DNA from: Deltaproteobacteria bacterium
GTDB taxonomy: Bacteria > Myxococcota > JACPTQ01
NCBI GenBank assembly: GCA_016192705.1
Contig: JACPTQ010000030.1
Span: 1 to 64,000 of the forward strand
Reading direction: 5' to 3'
DNA: 64,000 nt
The notes below the pieces were generated by a model. That model did no database searches, was not told where the DNA came from, and saw only the letters and a program-made list of their open reading frames with translations. A program made the position numbers and the translations under genes. Shown here piece after piece: positions 6,409-14,741 of this stretch (its first letter is position 1; each line of letters begins with the position of its first letter).

Positions 6409-9400
6409 ATGGTAACCCGCATCATCGAGTTTTGTGCGAAGAACCGCGCCATCGTGTTCCTCGGCGTCGCCTTCGCGCTCGCCGGCGCCGTCCTTTCGAT
6501 CCACCGCGTCAAGCTCGACGCCATCCCCGACCTCTCCGACCCACAAGTCATCATCTTCACCGAATGGATGGGCCGCAGCCCCACGCTCATCGAGGACCAA
6601 GTCACCTACCCGATCGTCTCGTCGCTCGTCGCCGCGCCGCACATCCGCGATGTGCGCGGGTTCTCGATGTTCGGCATGTCATTCATCTACGTCATCTTCG
6701 AAGAAGGGACCGACATCTATTGGGCACGAAGCCGCGTCCTCGAATACCTGTCGAGCATCCGCGGCCGACTGCCCGAAGGCGTGAACCCCGTCATCGGCCC
6801 AGACGCGACGGGCATCGGTTGGGTCTTCCAATACACGCTCGTCGACAAGAGCGGGCAGCGGGGGCTCGATGCGCTTCGCACCTACCAAGACTTCACGCTT
6901 CGTTATCTCCTCGCGAGCCTCCCCGGTGTCGCGGAAGTCGCAAGCGTCGGCGGCTACCAAAAGCAGTATCAGGTGACCGTCAACCCGGATCGTTTACGCG
7001 CCTATGACGTGACGCTCGACGAGGTGCTCCGCGCAATTCGCGATTCAAACAACGACGTCGGCGGCCGCATCATCGAAATGGCCGGGCGCGAGGTTTACGT
7101 GCGCGGACGCGGCTACATCCAGGACTTGGGTGCCATCGAGCGAATCGCCGTGCGCACAACCGGACCCGCGGGGACGCCGATTCTCGTCCGCCACGTCGCC
7201 GACGTGCGGCTCGGACCCGACATTCGCCGCGGGCTGCTCGAGTGGAACGGAGAAGGTGAAGCCGTCGGCGCGATCGTCGTCATGCGTTACGGCGAAAACG
7301 CACTCGACGTCATCGATCGCGTGAAGCGAAAAATCGCAGAGCTGAAAGCCGCGAAGGCGTTCCCTGACGGCGTCGAGATTGAGATCGCCTACGACCGCTC
7401 AGACCTCATCCACCGCTCGATCACAACGCTCAAACACGCGCTCCTCGAAGAAGCGATCGTCGTCGCGCTCGTCATCCTCATCTTCCTCCTGCACGTTCGC
7501 AGCTCACTCCTCCCGATCCTGTCGCTTCCCCTGGCTGTCGCACTCGCTTTCATCCCGATGGTCGCGCTCGATATCCCGTCGACGATCATGAGTTTGGGCG
7601 GCATCGCCATCGCCATCGGAGCCACGGTCGACGCGGAAATTGTCATGATCGAGGCGTCCCACAAAAAACTCGAGCACGCACCGCCTGGAGCCGATCGCGA
7701 CGCGCTTCTCGCCGAAGCCGCGCGCGAAGTGACACCCGCCATCTTCTTCTCACTCGTCATCATCGCCGTTGCGTTTTTGCCGGTCTTCGCGCTCGAGGGG
7801 CAAGCCGGGCGCCTCTTCAAGCCGCTCGCCTACACAAAAACATTCGTCATGCTCACCGCCGCAATCCTCTCGATCACGTTCGCCCCCGCGCTTCGCAACC
7901 TGCTCCTCCGCGGAAAAATCCGCCCCGAGAGTCGCCACCCCATTTCGCGTTTCATCATTCGCCACTACAAACCGTTCGTCTTTGTTGCGCTGCGACGCCC
8001 CATTTCGACGATTGCGATCGGCGTCTTTGCTCTCGCGTCGGCCGTACCGCTCGCGCTAAAGCTCGGCAGCGAATTCATGCCACCCTTGAACGAAGGCGAT
8101 GTTCTCTACATGCCGATCACCTTCCCGAACATCTCGATCGAGGAAGCCAAGCGACAGCTCCAAGTGCAGGACCGTGTCTTAAAAAGTTTCCCCGAGGTTC
8201 ACTCGGTCTTCGGAAAGATCGGGCGCGTCGATTCGCCGACCGATCCCGCGCCGCTGACGATGGTCGAAACCACGGTGCGCCTAAAACCCGAGAAGGAGTG
8301 GCGCAAACTGAAGCGCGCACGCTGGTACTCGTCGTGGTCGCCTGAGTGGCTCAAGGCGGCGCTGCGAAAACTCTGGCCGGAGGAATCGCCGATCGCCTGG
8401 GAGGAGCTCACGACCGAAATGAATAAGGCGATGCACTTCCCGGGTTGGACGAACGCCATCACGATGCCGATCAAAACGCGCGTCGACATGCTCACAACCG
8501 GCGTCCGCACGCCCATCGGCATCAAGATCCCCGGGAAGAGCCTCGAGGAGATCGAAAAAATCGGGATTGCGCTCGAGGGACTCATCTCGCCCATTCGTGG
8601 AACACGGAGCGTCATCTACGAACGTAACCTCGGCGGGCTTTACCTCGACATCATCCCGAAAGACGCGGAGCTCGCGCGGTATGGGCTCCGCATCGGAGAC
8701 TTGCAGCGCACGATCGAAGCCGCGATCGGTGGGACGCCGATCACTGTCACCATCGAAGGACGGAATCGCTTTACGGTGAACGTGCGATACCCTCAAGACT
8801 TGCGGAGCGATCGCGACCGCCTTGAGCAAATCCTCATTCCACTTCAAGCGGGTGGCGGCTCCGGAAACGGCATGACGCCGGGCATGCGCGGTGCTCTTGA
8901 GATCGGTGACGCGTGGCCACGCGCCGTTCTCGCGCAAAACATGTCTGGAATGTCAGGGAGCAGCGGGCGCACAAACGAAGGTGCGGGCGGCGCTACCGGG
9001 GCGTCCAGTGGCTCGATGTCCGACGTGTCGGGGAGCGGCGGTTCGATGCCAATGCCGGGCAGCGGCACAGCAGCGAAAATGTCAGGCGGCCTCTTCGGCG
9101 GCGGCGGCGCGATGCCGCTCGTGCCCACCGCGCGACCAAGCGCCCTCCCCGCGCTTTCAACGAAGCGCTACATCCCGCTCGGCCGCGTCGCCGACGTTAA
9201 AATCGTCGGTGGCCCGCCGATGATCCGCGACGAACAAGGCCTCCTCGTCGGCTACGTCTACATCGACATCGACGCAAAGGCACGCGACATCGGCGGCTAC
9301 GTGAACGACGCCAAGAAAGTCGTCAACGACGCGATCGCACGCGGCGCGCTGAAATTCTCGGAAGGCCACTCGCCCATCTGGACGGGCCAATACGAGCTGC

Positions 9401-10179
9401 TCGAAAAAATGTCGGTCCGAATGAAAATCGTGATTCCGATCACTCTCGCCATCGTCATCATCTTGCTCTTCTTGCACTTCAAGAACTTCATCGAAGTTCT
9501 CATCGTGCTTCTCTCGATTCCATTTGCGCTTATCGGTTCCGTGTGGCTCCTCTGGGCGCTCGACTACCGCCTCTCGACCGCTGTCTACGTCGGCATTATC
9601 GCGCTCGTCGGACTCGCGACGCAGACGGGCATCGTGATGATCGTTTATATCGACAACGCCTACGCGCGACGCAAAGCCGCCGGCAAGATTCGAGACCTCT
9701 CCGACATCATCTGGGCGCACATGGAGGGGACCGTCTTACGCGTGAGGCCGAAGCTCATGACCGTCGCGACAATGCTCATCGGGCTCATCCCGCTCCTTTG
9801 GGCGACCGGCTCGGGCGCCGACGTCATGAAGCGAATCGCCGCGCCCATGGTCGGCGGGCTAATCACGTCGGCATTTCTCACGCTCGAAATCATCCCGGTC
9901 ATCTACACGTACTGGCGCCAGGAGCAGGTCCTTTGGGAGCGCCTCGCCGTGCTCGACCCGCGCCGCCTCTTCCGCCTCAAGATCCCCGCGACGATTCTCG
10001 GCGCAACGCTCGCCCTCAACGTCGCCGCGGCGATCACGCACATTTACGTCGACTGGCCCGACGACGTCACGCTCTGGACGCACGCCGCGCTCGGCTTTTT
10101 CTCACTCGCCTCCGCCGTCGACTACCTCGACAAGCGCCCCGCCGCGAAGCACCTCGTTTGGCCAGCACGCGCCGCGTGA
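6409..10179 (+). CDS. cusA: CusA-type heavy-metal RND efflux pump, Cu(I)/Ag(I) class
   Basis: 1256 aa, against about 1040-1050 for usual CusA. It has the RND plan: N-terminal helix, two periplasmic halves, twelve membrane helices. The three methionines that bind Cu(I)/Ag(I) in E. coli CusA (573, 623, 672) align with M568 (VLYMPIT), M618 (PLTMVETT) and M694 (RVDMLTTG), so the substrate is probably Cu(I)/Ag(I) rather than Zn/Co. Two oddities: a Met/Gly/Ser-rich insertion at about 815-917 in the second periplasmic half, and a C-terminal extension beyond about 1175 with two further hydrophobic segments. The last 36 coding-strand bases (10135-10170) are repeated at 10661-10696. Confidence 0.93.
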   Translation: MVTRIIEFCAKNRAIVFLGVAFALAGAVLSIHRVKLDAIPDLSDPQVIIFTEWMGRSPTLIEDQVTYPIVSSLVAAPHIRDVRGFSMFGMSFIYVIFEEGTDIYWARSRVLEYLSSIRGRLPEGVNPVIGPDATGIGWVFQYTLVDKSGQRGLDALRTYQDFTLRYLLASLPGVAEVASVGGYQKQYQVTVNPDRLRAYDVTLDEVLRAIRDSNNDVGGRIIEMAGREVYVRGRGYIQDLGAIERIAVRTTGPAGTPILVRHVADVRLGPDIRRGLLEWNGEGEAVGAIVVMRYGENALDVIDRVKRKIAELKAAKAFPDGVEIEIAYDRSDLIHRSITTLKHALLEEAIVVALVILIFLLHVRSSLLPILSLPLAVALAFIPMVALDIPSTIMSLGGIAIAIGATVDAEIVMIEASHKKLEHAPPGADRDALLAEAAREVTPAIFFSLVIIAVAFLPVFALEGQAGRLFKPLAYTKTFVMLTAAILSITFAPALRNLLLRGKIRPESRHPISRFIIRHYKPFVFVALRRPISTIAIGVFALASAVPLALKLGSEFMPPLNEGDVLYMPITFPNISIEEAKRQLQVQDRVLKSFPEVHSVFGKIGRVDSPTDPAPLTMVETTVRLKPEKEWRKLKRARWYSSWSPEWLKAALRKLWPEESPIAWEELTTEMNKAMHFPGWTNAITMPIKTRVDMLTTGVRTPIGIKIPGKSLEEIEKIGIALEGLISPIRGTRSVIYERNLGGLYLDIIPKDAELARYGLRIGDLQRTIEAAIGGTPITVTIEGRNRFTVNVRYPQDLRSDRDRLEQILIPLQAGGGSGNGMTPGMRGALEIGDAWPRAVLAQNMSGMSGSSGRTNEGAGGATGASSGSMSDVSGSGGSMPMPGSGTAAKMSGGLFGGGGAMPLVPTARPSALPALSTKRYIPLGRVADVKIVGGPPMIRDEQGLLVGYVYIDIDAKARDIGGYVNDAKKVVNDAIARGALKFSEGHSPIWTGQYELLEKMSVRMKIVIPITLAIVIILLFLHFKNFIEVLIVLLSIPFALIGSVWLLWALDYRLSTAVYVGIIALVGLATQTGIVMIVYIDNAYARRKAAGKIRDLSDIIWAHMEGTVLRVRPKLMTVATMLIGLIPLLWATGSGADVMKRIAAPMVGGLITSAFLTLEIIPVIYTYWRQEQVLWERLAVLDPRRLFRLKIPATILGATLALNVAAAITHIYVDWPDDVTLWTHAALGFFSLASAVDYLDKRPAAKHLVWPARAA
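10135..10170. repeat. 36-bp direct repeat, copy 1 (cusA 3' end)
   Basis: Matches 10661-10696 at 33 of 36 positions; all three differences are A to G. The pair encloses the repeat-filled non-coding stretch. Confidence 0.8.
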
Positions 10180-10189
10180 CGCGACAAAT

Positions 10190-10345
10190 TCGCCCCCGCT
10201 ACCGCTCCCGCCACCGCCTCCGCTACCGCTTCCGCTCCGTTCTCCTCCCCCATGTCCCTCTGTGTTTCCGCGCTCCCTCTTCTCTGTGTCTCTGTGGTGC
10301 ATGTTCTCTTTTCCGCACCCGCCTCCGCATCCGCCCCCGATCTCC
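10190..10345. repeat. Composite of hexamer tract, CTCTGTG-type element and hexamer tract
   Basis: CCGCTA/CCGCTC hexamers (10193-10240) are followed by CTCTGTG-type sequence (10251-10308, reverse orientation of the CACGGAG type) and again by CCGCAT/CCGCCC hexamers (10311-10340). The region 10180-10746 holds no supported gene. Confidence 0.75.
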
Positions 10346-10430
10346 CGGTTGCACACCGCAGGCTCGGCGCCCGCTTCAAACTGCACGCCCCGCTGAATAA
10401 ACCCTTAATTCTTTCAAGGTCTTGCGCGCC

Positions 10431-10572
10431 CGTTCCGAGACGGAAACCCCTTTTCGTTCGAAAACACCCTTCCGTTCCGAGACGGAGACCAGTTTTGCCC
10501 CCGAAACGGCTTCCCGTTCCGAGACGGAAGCCTGATGTCGGTCCGAACAGCTTCTCCGTTTCGAGACGGAGG
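10431..10572. repeat. Array of four dyad elements at exact 42-bp spacing
   Basis: CGTTCCGAGACGGA or CGTTTCGAGACGGA begins at 10431, 10473, 10515 and 10557. Each lies in an imperfect palindrome of the form TCCGTYYCGAGACGGA. The sequence between copies is only loosely conserved. A fifth, related palindrome (CCGTTCCGCAACGG) lies at 10618-10631. Confidence 0.8.
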
Positions 10573-10660
10573 GCTTCGCCCGCAGAACGGACGGCGCTCC
10601 CCTCCATGAAAAACATCCCGTTCCGCAACGGACTATCCCTGGGCCTGACGTCTTGGGACG

Positions 10661-10696
10661 CGCCCCGCCGCGAAGCGCCTCGTTTGGCCGGCGCGC
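10661..10696. repeat. 36-bp direct repeat, copy 2
   Basis: Second copy of the cusA 3' end (see 10135-10170), here non-coding, followed by another CCGCAT/CCGCCC hexamer tract (about 10717-10760) that runs into the end of the creatininase gene. Confidence 0.8.
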
Positions 10697-10746
10697 ACTT
10701 TGGCATAGCGATTCCGCATCCGCCCCCGCACCCGCTTCCGCCCCCG

Positions 10747-11742
10747 CTATCGCGTCCGAACGCGCGACTTGAAGAGCCGGCCTCCGAACGACATCGTGCG
10801 CAACCACGGCAAAATGGAACGAGGCCCACTGCGATCCCCCGCGAACGCCGCCCGAACGTTCTCGACAAAGAGCGGCAGGATCTCGCCAGCGAAGAACGCC
10901 GCCGCCTCGACCGACGCCAGTGCCGGGCGCCCCGTGTAACCGGGAAACGGATCGAGCGCGTGCCAGCCATTTCCATACGCCGCGTACGAAAGCTCGCTCG
11001 CCAGCGTGTCGCGACCGCACCACTTCGCCAAACGTGCAGCGCGCTCAAGGCCCGGAAGCGACGTCACAACTCCGCAAGGCGGGAGCTCCCGATAAACGGG
11101 GTCAACGCGTTTCGGTTCGTAACGCAGCATCATCGACGTCTCGAAAAACCCCGCATGAAAATCGCGCGGCAATTCGCCGAGCACCACATCGCGCTCCGCG
11201 TGGTCGCTCAAGATATCGCGTAACTGGGTGAAGCGTTTCACGCACGCGGCCGGATCGCGAGAGAGCGCAAGCATTTCACGCAAAAGAACATTGAGCGGCG
11301 CAGCCGCGGCGATACCCTCCGCCCGGCACCAGCGGACACCGGCCCAAAGCGCATCGTTGTGGAGCGGATGGCCGTGAAACGTCATGAGCACGATTCGCCG
11401 AGCACCTTTGGAGGCGGCCGAGCGGCAAGCGGCGATGACCGCCCTCGTGACATCGCGGTGCGGACACGCGACCGTTCCCTTGCCCGGCGTCGGTTCAACA
11501 CCCATTCCGATTTCGTCTCCCCAAATGAGAGGTGCTCCGCCGTGCGCGTCACCGAGGCTTGCGTGCAACTCCCGCGCGAGTCCGAGCGCGATCGCTGCGT
11601 CGGTGTCGATCGGCAAATGAGGGCCGTGGTATTCGAGCGGGTTGACCAGGATGTAGACCGGCGCCCCACGCGCGAAGTGGGCTCGCGCCTCCTCGTTCGC
11701 AAGAGAGTCGAGCTTCATCTCGATCGACTCACGGTCCTTCAT
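10747..11742 (-). CDS. Creatininase-family protein (metal-dependent amidohydrolase)
   Basis: 331 aa. The family metal site is present: LEYHGPHLPIDTD near residue 37 (E-x-H-G-x-H-L-P-x-x-T-D), MTFHGHPLHND and HAGFFETSMML. Creatininase relatives hydrolyse cyclic or linear amides (creatinine, FAPy-type intermediates, mycofactocin precursors); the substrate here cannot be told. Start ATG 11742 follows AAGGTGG; ATG 11718 is possible. The last ~70 residues are Arg-rich and end beside a hexamer tract. The lipoprotein gene lies 23 bp upstream on the same strand. Confidence 0.8.
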   Translation of the reverse strand: MKDRESIEMKLDSLANEEARAHFARGAPVYILVNPLEYHGPHLPIDTDAAIALGLARELHASLGDAHGGAPLIWGDEIGMGVEPTPGKGTVACPHRDVTRAVIAACRSAASKGARRIVLMTFHGHPLHNDALWAGVRWCRAEGIAAAAPLNVLLREMLALSRDPAACVKRFTQLRDILSDHAERDVVLGELPRDFHAGFFETSMMLRYEPKRVDPVYRELPPCGVVTSLPGLERAARLAKWCGRDTLASELSYAAYGNGWHALDPFPGYTGRPALASVEAAAFFAGEILPLFVENVRAAFAGDRSGPRSILPWLRTMSFGGRLFKSRVRTR

Positions 11743-11765
11743 GATGATGCCACCTTCCAGAACGG

Positions 11766-12257
11766 TTACCGGGGCGACGGCGGCTTCGCGGTCGACGGTG
11801 TCGGCACAGCGGGAGCGGGCTGACTGGGCTCTGGCGGCGGCACAACCGTTGGTTTCGCGGGCTTCTGCGCTGGAACGAGCCTCCCCTCAAACGTCACTTT
11901 CACCGGCGCCTTGTCGCGCTGGTTCCAAATGTAGAAGCCGTCGATGCGATCGCCCTCGACTTTTCCCGTCCACGTTTTTTCCTCGTAGCCGAGCGCAGTT
12001 TTCGTGTGCGCCGAGAATGTATAATTTCCGTGCTTGCCAACGACGTCGAGTGAGCCCTTCATAAAACCCTTCGACCGCCCCTCGACCGACTCGAACCCCG
12101 AGTCGATCACAAGTCGGTCGCGCCCGATTTTCTTGTGCCCCTCGAGGAACAGGTCAACCTCAAAAACGAGTGCCTCCCTCACGACCTTCGAAGTCCCGCC
12201 ACTCCCCGCACACGCCGCGACGAGCAGCAGAACGACCAGAAATCGATTCCCTATCAT
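11766..12257 (-). CDS. Lipoprotein of unknown function
   Basis: 163 aa from ATG 12257, chosen because GGAGGC lies just upstream and it puts the lipoprotein signal (MIGNRFLVVLLLVAAC) at the N terminus. The mature part looks like a compact beta domain (FEVDLFLEGHKKIGRDRLVID..., WTGKVEGDRIDGFYIW) and ends in a Pro/Ala-rich tail from about residue 135. No family is recognised. It is probably anchored to the outer membrane by the lipidated Cys near residue 16. Confidence 0.65.
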   Translation of the reverse strand: MIGNRFLVVLLLVAACAGSGGTSKVVREALVFEVDLFLEGHKKIGRDRLVIDSGFESVEGRSKGFMKGSLDVVGKHGNYTFSAHTKTALGYEEKTWTGKVEGDRIDGFYIWNQRDKAPVKVTFEGRLVPAQKPAKPTVVPPPEPSQPAPAVPTPSTAKPPSPR

Positions 12258-12301
12258 CGCTCTTGCCTCCTTCCGTTTTTCCGCGTCCGCAACAACAAAG
12301 G

Positions 12302-12390
12302 ATTTCAACGCAAAGCCGCAAAGTCAAAGATCCCTCCCCTTCGCGCCTCTGCGTCTTTGCGTCAAATCCGCTCCCGCTCGTCAGCTCCCC
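12302..12390. repeat. GCAAAG/CTTTGCG inverted element with adjoining hexamers
   Basis: Forward AACGCAAAGCCGCAAAG (from 12307) is answered by GCGTCTTTGCGTCAAA (12351-12366), giving a potential hairpin of about 65 bp, and CCGCTCCCGCTC follows. The same arrangement occurs at 37769-37868. Confidence 0.7.
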
Positions 12391-12893
12391 GCATCCCCAA
12401 CCGCAACGCAAAGAGGCCCGCCCCCATCCGAACCACAAAGCTGTGTGGCTGCACATTCGGCCGTCGCGACGCACGTGCGCGAACACGTCCGCCCTGCGCC
12501 CAATAGATCGCGCGCACAAAGAAGCGATAGACACCCGAGGTCGTACGGACACACCGCGCCTTCGCCGAGGGCCGGTGGCGGTTGATCGAACAAGCAGCGC
12601 GGCGCGCCCGCGATGGGCTGGCATCGCATTCCGCCCGGGCAGTTCGCATCGCTTCCGCACGTCGCAGCGCAGTACGACGTCATTCCGAGCGACGACCCGT
12701 CAACGCATCCCGCTCCCGCGTCGCAATCGTTCGCGGTGAAGCATCGATCGCCGGACGCGCCAACGCCGCTCGTCGTTGAGCCGGTTGAATCGATGAGCTT
12801 CGGGGTGCAGAAGGGCGAAGAAAAGAAAAATGCAACCACAGCGACGCAGAGGCACAGAGCGCGGAAACGCATGGCAAGGAACGCTGAATTCAC
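12381..12893 (-). CDS. Exported Cys-rich protein with a repeat-derived signal peptide
   Basis: 170 aa. GTG 12893 has GAGGTG upstream and overlaps the xdhC stop (GTGA); ATG 12872 is an alternative. After the signal peptide the protein is a series of Cys-rich modules (RCFTANDCDAGAGC, YCAATCGSDANCPGGMRC, TCSRTCVATAECAATQLCG), a style common in myxobacterial surface proteins. The signal peptide (RFRALCLCVAVVAFFF) is encoded by a CTCTGTG-type repeat (12832-12870) that matches non-coding copies elsewhere in the window. No function is assigned. Confidence 0.6.
   Translation of the reverse strand: MNSAFLAMRFRALCLCVAVVAFFFSSPFCTPKLIDSTGSTTSGVGASGDRCFTANDCDAGAGCVDGSSLGMTSYCAATCGSDANCPGGMRCQPIAGAPRCLFDQPPPALGEGAVCPYDLGCLSLLCARDLLGAGRTCSRTCVATAECAATQLCGSDGGGPLCVAVGDAGS
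12832..12870. repeat. CAGAGGCACAGAG-type element encoding a signal peptide
   Basis: CCACAGCGACGCAGAGGCAC then AGAGCGCGGAAACGC. It resembles the element at 10251-10308 (GTTTCCGCGCT...CTCTGTG). In the minus frame it supplies the hydrophobic core of the exported protein at 12381-12893. Confidence 0.65.
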
Positions 12894-13762
12894 TTAGCAC
12901 CTCGGCGCACTTTCACAAGCTCAGCGGCGATCGAAACGGCAATCTCCGCGGGCGTCACTGCACCGAGCGAAAGCCCAATGGGAGCGTGGATTCGCGCGAG
13001 AGCGTCGGCGTCGAGTCCAGCCGACCGGGCTCTCATTTTCGCGCGCTCCACCTTGCGCTGACTGCCGATCATTCCCACATAGACGCATCGCTCCGGCGCG
13101 ACACGCTCAAGAATCTCTTGGTCGAGCGCATGCGACCGCGTCACGATGACAATCCAATCGGTCGAGCGAATGGCATCGCCGAAAAAAAAGTCCTGCGCCG
13201 TTTGAAGCCGACACTCACAATTCGGGAAACGTGCCGCCGACGCCCATTCGGGGCGATCGTCGATCACAACCACGCTAAAGCCCAGCTCTGTCGCGAACGG
13301 CGCAAGCGCATGGGCAACATGCCCCGCACCAAAAACGAGCAGCCGCGGCGCCGGGACCGCATCCTCTCTATAGACGCGATCGCCAACGAGCGGCCCCCAA
13401 CCCAAACGCCCGCGCCCATCGCCCTCAAGAACGCAGCTCCATGTGCGTGGCAGAGCGACGCCCGACCTCAACTCCGCAAAAAACGGATTCGACTCATCAA
13501 CCGCCGCAATCGCGAACTCCATCGATCCGCCGCAGCACATCGCAAGCTCCGCTGTGAGATGCAGCTTGAGCAGCCGAAAACCACCGTCTCGCGCGACCGC
13601 ACGCGCCTCCTCAATCACACGCGCCTCGACGGCGCCACCGCCCACCGTGCCTTCGATCGCGCCATCCTCATCGACCCAAATCTTCGCGCCAATCCGCTGG
13701 GGTGACGACCCACGCACATCGACCACCCAAGCCAGCGCACGCTTCGTTGAGGTTGAGACCAC
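12890..13762 (-). CDS. xdhC: XdhC-family molybdenum cofactor insertion protein
   Basis: 290 aa. The N-terminal XdhC domain (VVDVRGSSPQRIGAK, TVGGGAVEARV, MCCGGSMEF with the Cys-Cys-Gly-Gly motif) is followed by a Rossmann domain (LLVFGAGHVAHALAPFA, VVVIDDR). XdhC proteins bind molybdenum cofactor and deliver it, sulfurated, to xanthine-dehydrogenase-like enzymes; no such enzyme is in this window. The GTG start at 13762 has no ribosome site, but a -35/-10 pair ends six bases before it, so it is probably leaderless. It is divergent from hemC. Confidence 0.85.
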   Translation of the reverse strand: MVSTSTKRALAWVVDVRGSSPQRIGAKIWVDEDGAIEGTVGGGAVEARVIEEARAVARDGGFRLLKLHLTAELAMCCGGSMEFAIAAVDESNPFFAELRSGVALPRTWSCVLEGDGRGRLGWGPLVGDRVYREDAVPAPRLLVFGAGHVAHALAPFATELGFSVVVIDDRPEWASAARFPNCECRLQTAQDFFFGDAIRSTDWIVIVTRSHALDQEILERVAPERCVYVGMIGSQRKVERAKMRARSAGLDADALARIHAPIGLSLGAVTPAEIAVSIAAELVKVRRGAK

Positions 13763-13797
13763 GACAGGATCATAGCGGCGATTGACCGCGGCTCCAA
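13763..13797 (-). promoter_or_regulatory. Leaderless promoter of xdhC
   Basis: On the minus strand: TTGGAG (13792-13797), 17 bp, TATGAT (13769-13774), 6 bp, GTG 13762. No Shine-Dalgarno fits between. Confidence 0.65.
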
Positions 13798-13817
13798 CCC
13801 CTCGCCTCGTCGATTTC

Positions 13818-13832
13818 TGCTATAACGGCCGC
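13818..13832 (+). promoter_or_regulatory. Leaderless extended -10 promoter of hemC
   Basis: TGCTATAAC (13818-13826), an extended -10, followed by six bases and GTG 13833. There is no recognisable -35, as often with extended -10 promoters. It fixes the hemC start at GTG 13833 rather than TTG 13782. Confidence 0.6.
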
Positions 13833-14741
13833 GTGGCTCACCCCAACAGATTCTGCATCGGCACGCGGGGCAGCGAGCTCGCGCTCTGGCAAGCGCGACA
13901 CATCGCGGGATTGCTCGGCGGCGATTCCGAAATCGTTATCATTAAAACAGAGGGCGACGAAATCCAGGGGCCGCTTAACGACAAGGGCGGGAAGGGGCTC
14001 TTCGTTAAGGCGATTGAAGACGCGCTGCTCGCGGGGCGCATCGACGTCGCGGTTCACAGTTTGAAGGATATGCCCGCCGTGCTTCCCGCGGGCCTCACGT
14101 TGGGCGCGGTCCCGGAGCGCGTCGATGCCTGGGATGTCGTCGTCACGCGTGCCCCTTGTGGCGGCGCGCGCGGCGGTCTCGACTCACTCGCAGCCGGCAC
14201 GCGCGTTGGAACGGGTTCACTGCGACGAATCTGCCAGCTTCGTGCGCTTCGCCCCGACCTCGCACTCGTCCCGATGCGTGGCAATGTCCCCACGCGCCTT
14301 CGCCGCGTCGCAGAGGGCGCCTGCGAAGCTGTCGTCGTCGCCTACGCCGGACTCGCGCGCTTGGGGCGCCTCGAGGTCCCTTGGGCGCGCCTCCCGATCA
14401 TCCCGGCCGTTGGCCAAGGAGCCATCGCTGTTGAGTGCCGCATCGGCGAAGAACGACGCGTCGCGCACATTCAGCACACCGCATCGCGCGTCGCCATCGA
14501 CGCCGAGCGCGCGTTTCTCGCGAAGCTCGAAGGCGGCTGCCAGGTTCCGATCGCTGGGCACGCAACGCTCACGGGAGAGACCGTCCAACTCGAAGGTCTC
14601 GTTGGATCGGTCGACGGAAAACAGATCCTGCGCGAAACGGCAAGCGGGCCATCGAGGGATGCAGAGCGCATTGGTCGCACCGCGGCAGAACGACTTCTTG
14701 AGCGAGGTGCGGCGGTCCTTCTCAAAGAAGGTTCCCGATGA
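13833..14741 (+). CDS. hemC: Porphobilinogen deaminase (hydroxymethylbilane synthase)
   Basis: 302 aa; polymerises four porphobilinogens to hydroxymethylbilane in haem synthesis. Signatures: IGTRGSELALWQARHIA at the N terminus, VHSLKDMPA, and the Cys that carries the dipyrromethane cofactor in LEGGCQVPIAGHA (C236). Length is normal. GTG 13833 is chosen from the N-terminal alignment and the promoter six bases upstream. It overlaps the next gene by ATGA, so translation is coupled. First gene of hemC / cobA-hemD / hemB. Confidence 0.93.
   Translation: MAHPNRFCIGTRGSELALWQARHIAGLLGGDSEIVIIKTEGDEIQGPLNDKGGKGLFVKAIEDALLAGRIDVAVHSLKDMPAVLPAGLTLGAVPERVDAWDVVVTRAPCGGARGGLDSLAAGTRVGTGSLRRICQLRALRPDLALVPMRGNVPTRLRRVAEGACEAVVVAYAGLARLGRLEVPWARLPIIPAVGQGAIAVECRIGEERRVAHIQHTASRVAIDAERAFLAKLEGGCQVPIAGHATLTGETVQLEGLVGSVDGKQILRETASGPSRDAERIGRTAAERLLERGAAVLLKEGSR

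Noticed and set aside
10431-10631. CRISPR array
   Set aside because: The 42-bp period has short dyads, only four units, related spacers and no cas genes.
10252-11223. Long open frames over 10252-11223 (plus) and 10122-11048 (minus)
   Set aside because: They are made of hexamer tracts, the 42-bp array and the antisense of the creatininase gene; no family match and all six frames are open there because of composition.
13782-13832. hemC start at TTG 13782
   Set aside because: The extra 17 residues lie upstream of the extended -10 and do not match the family N terminus.
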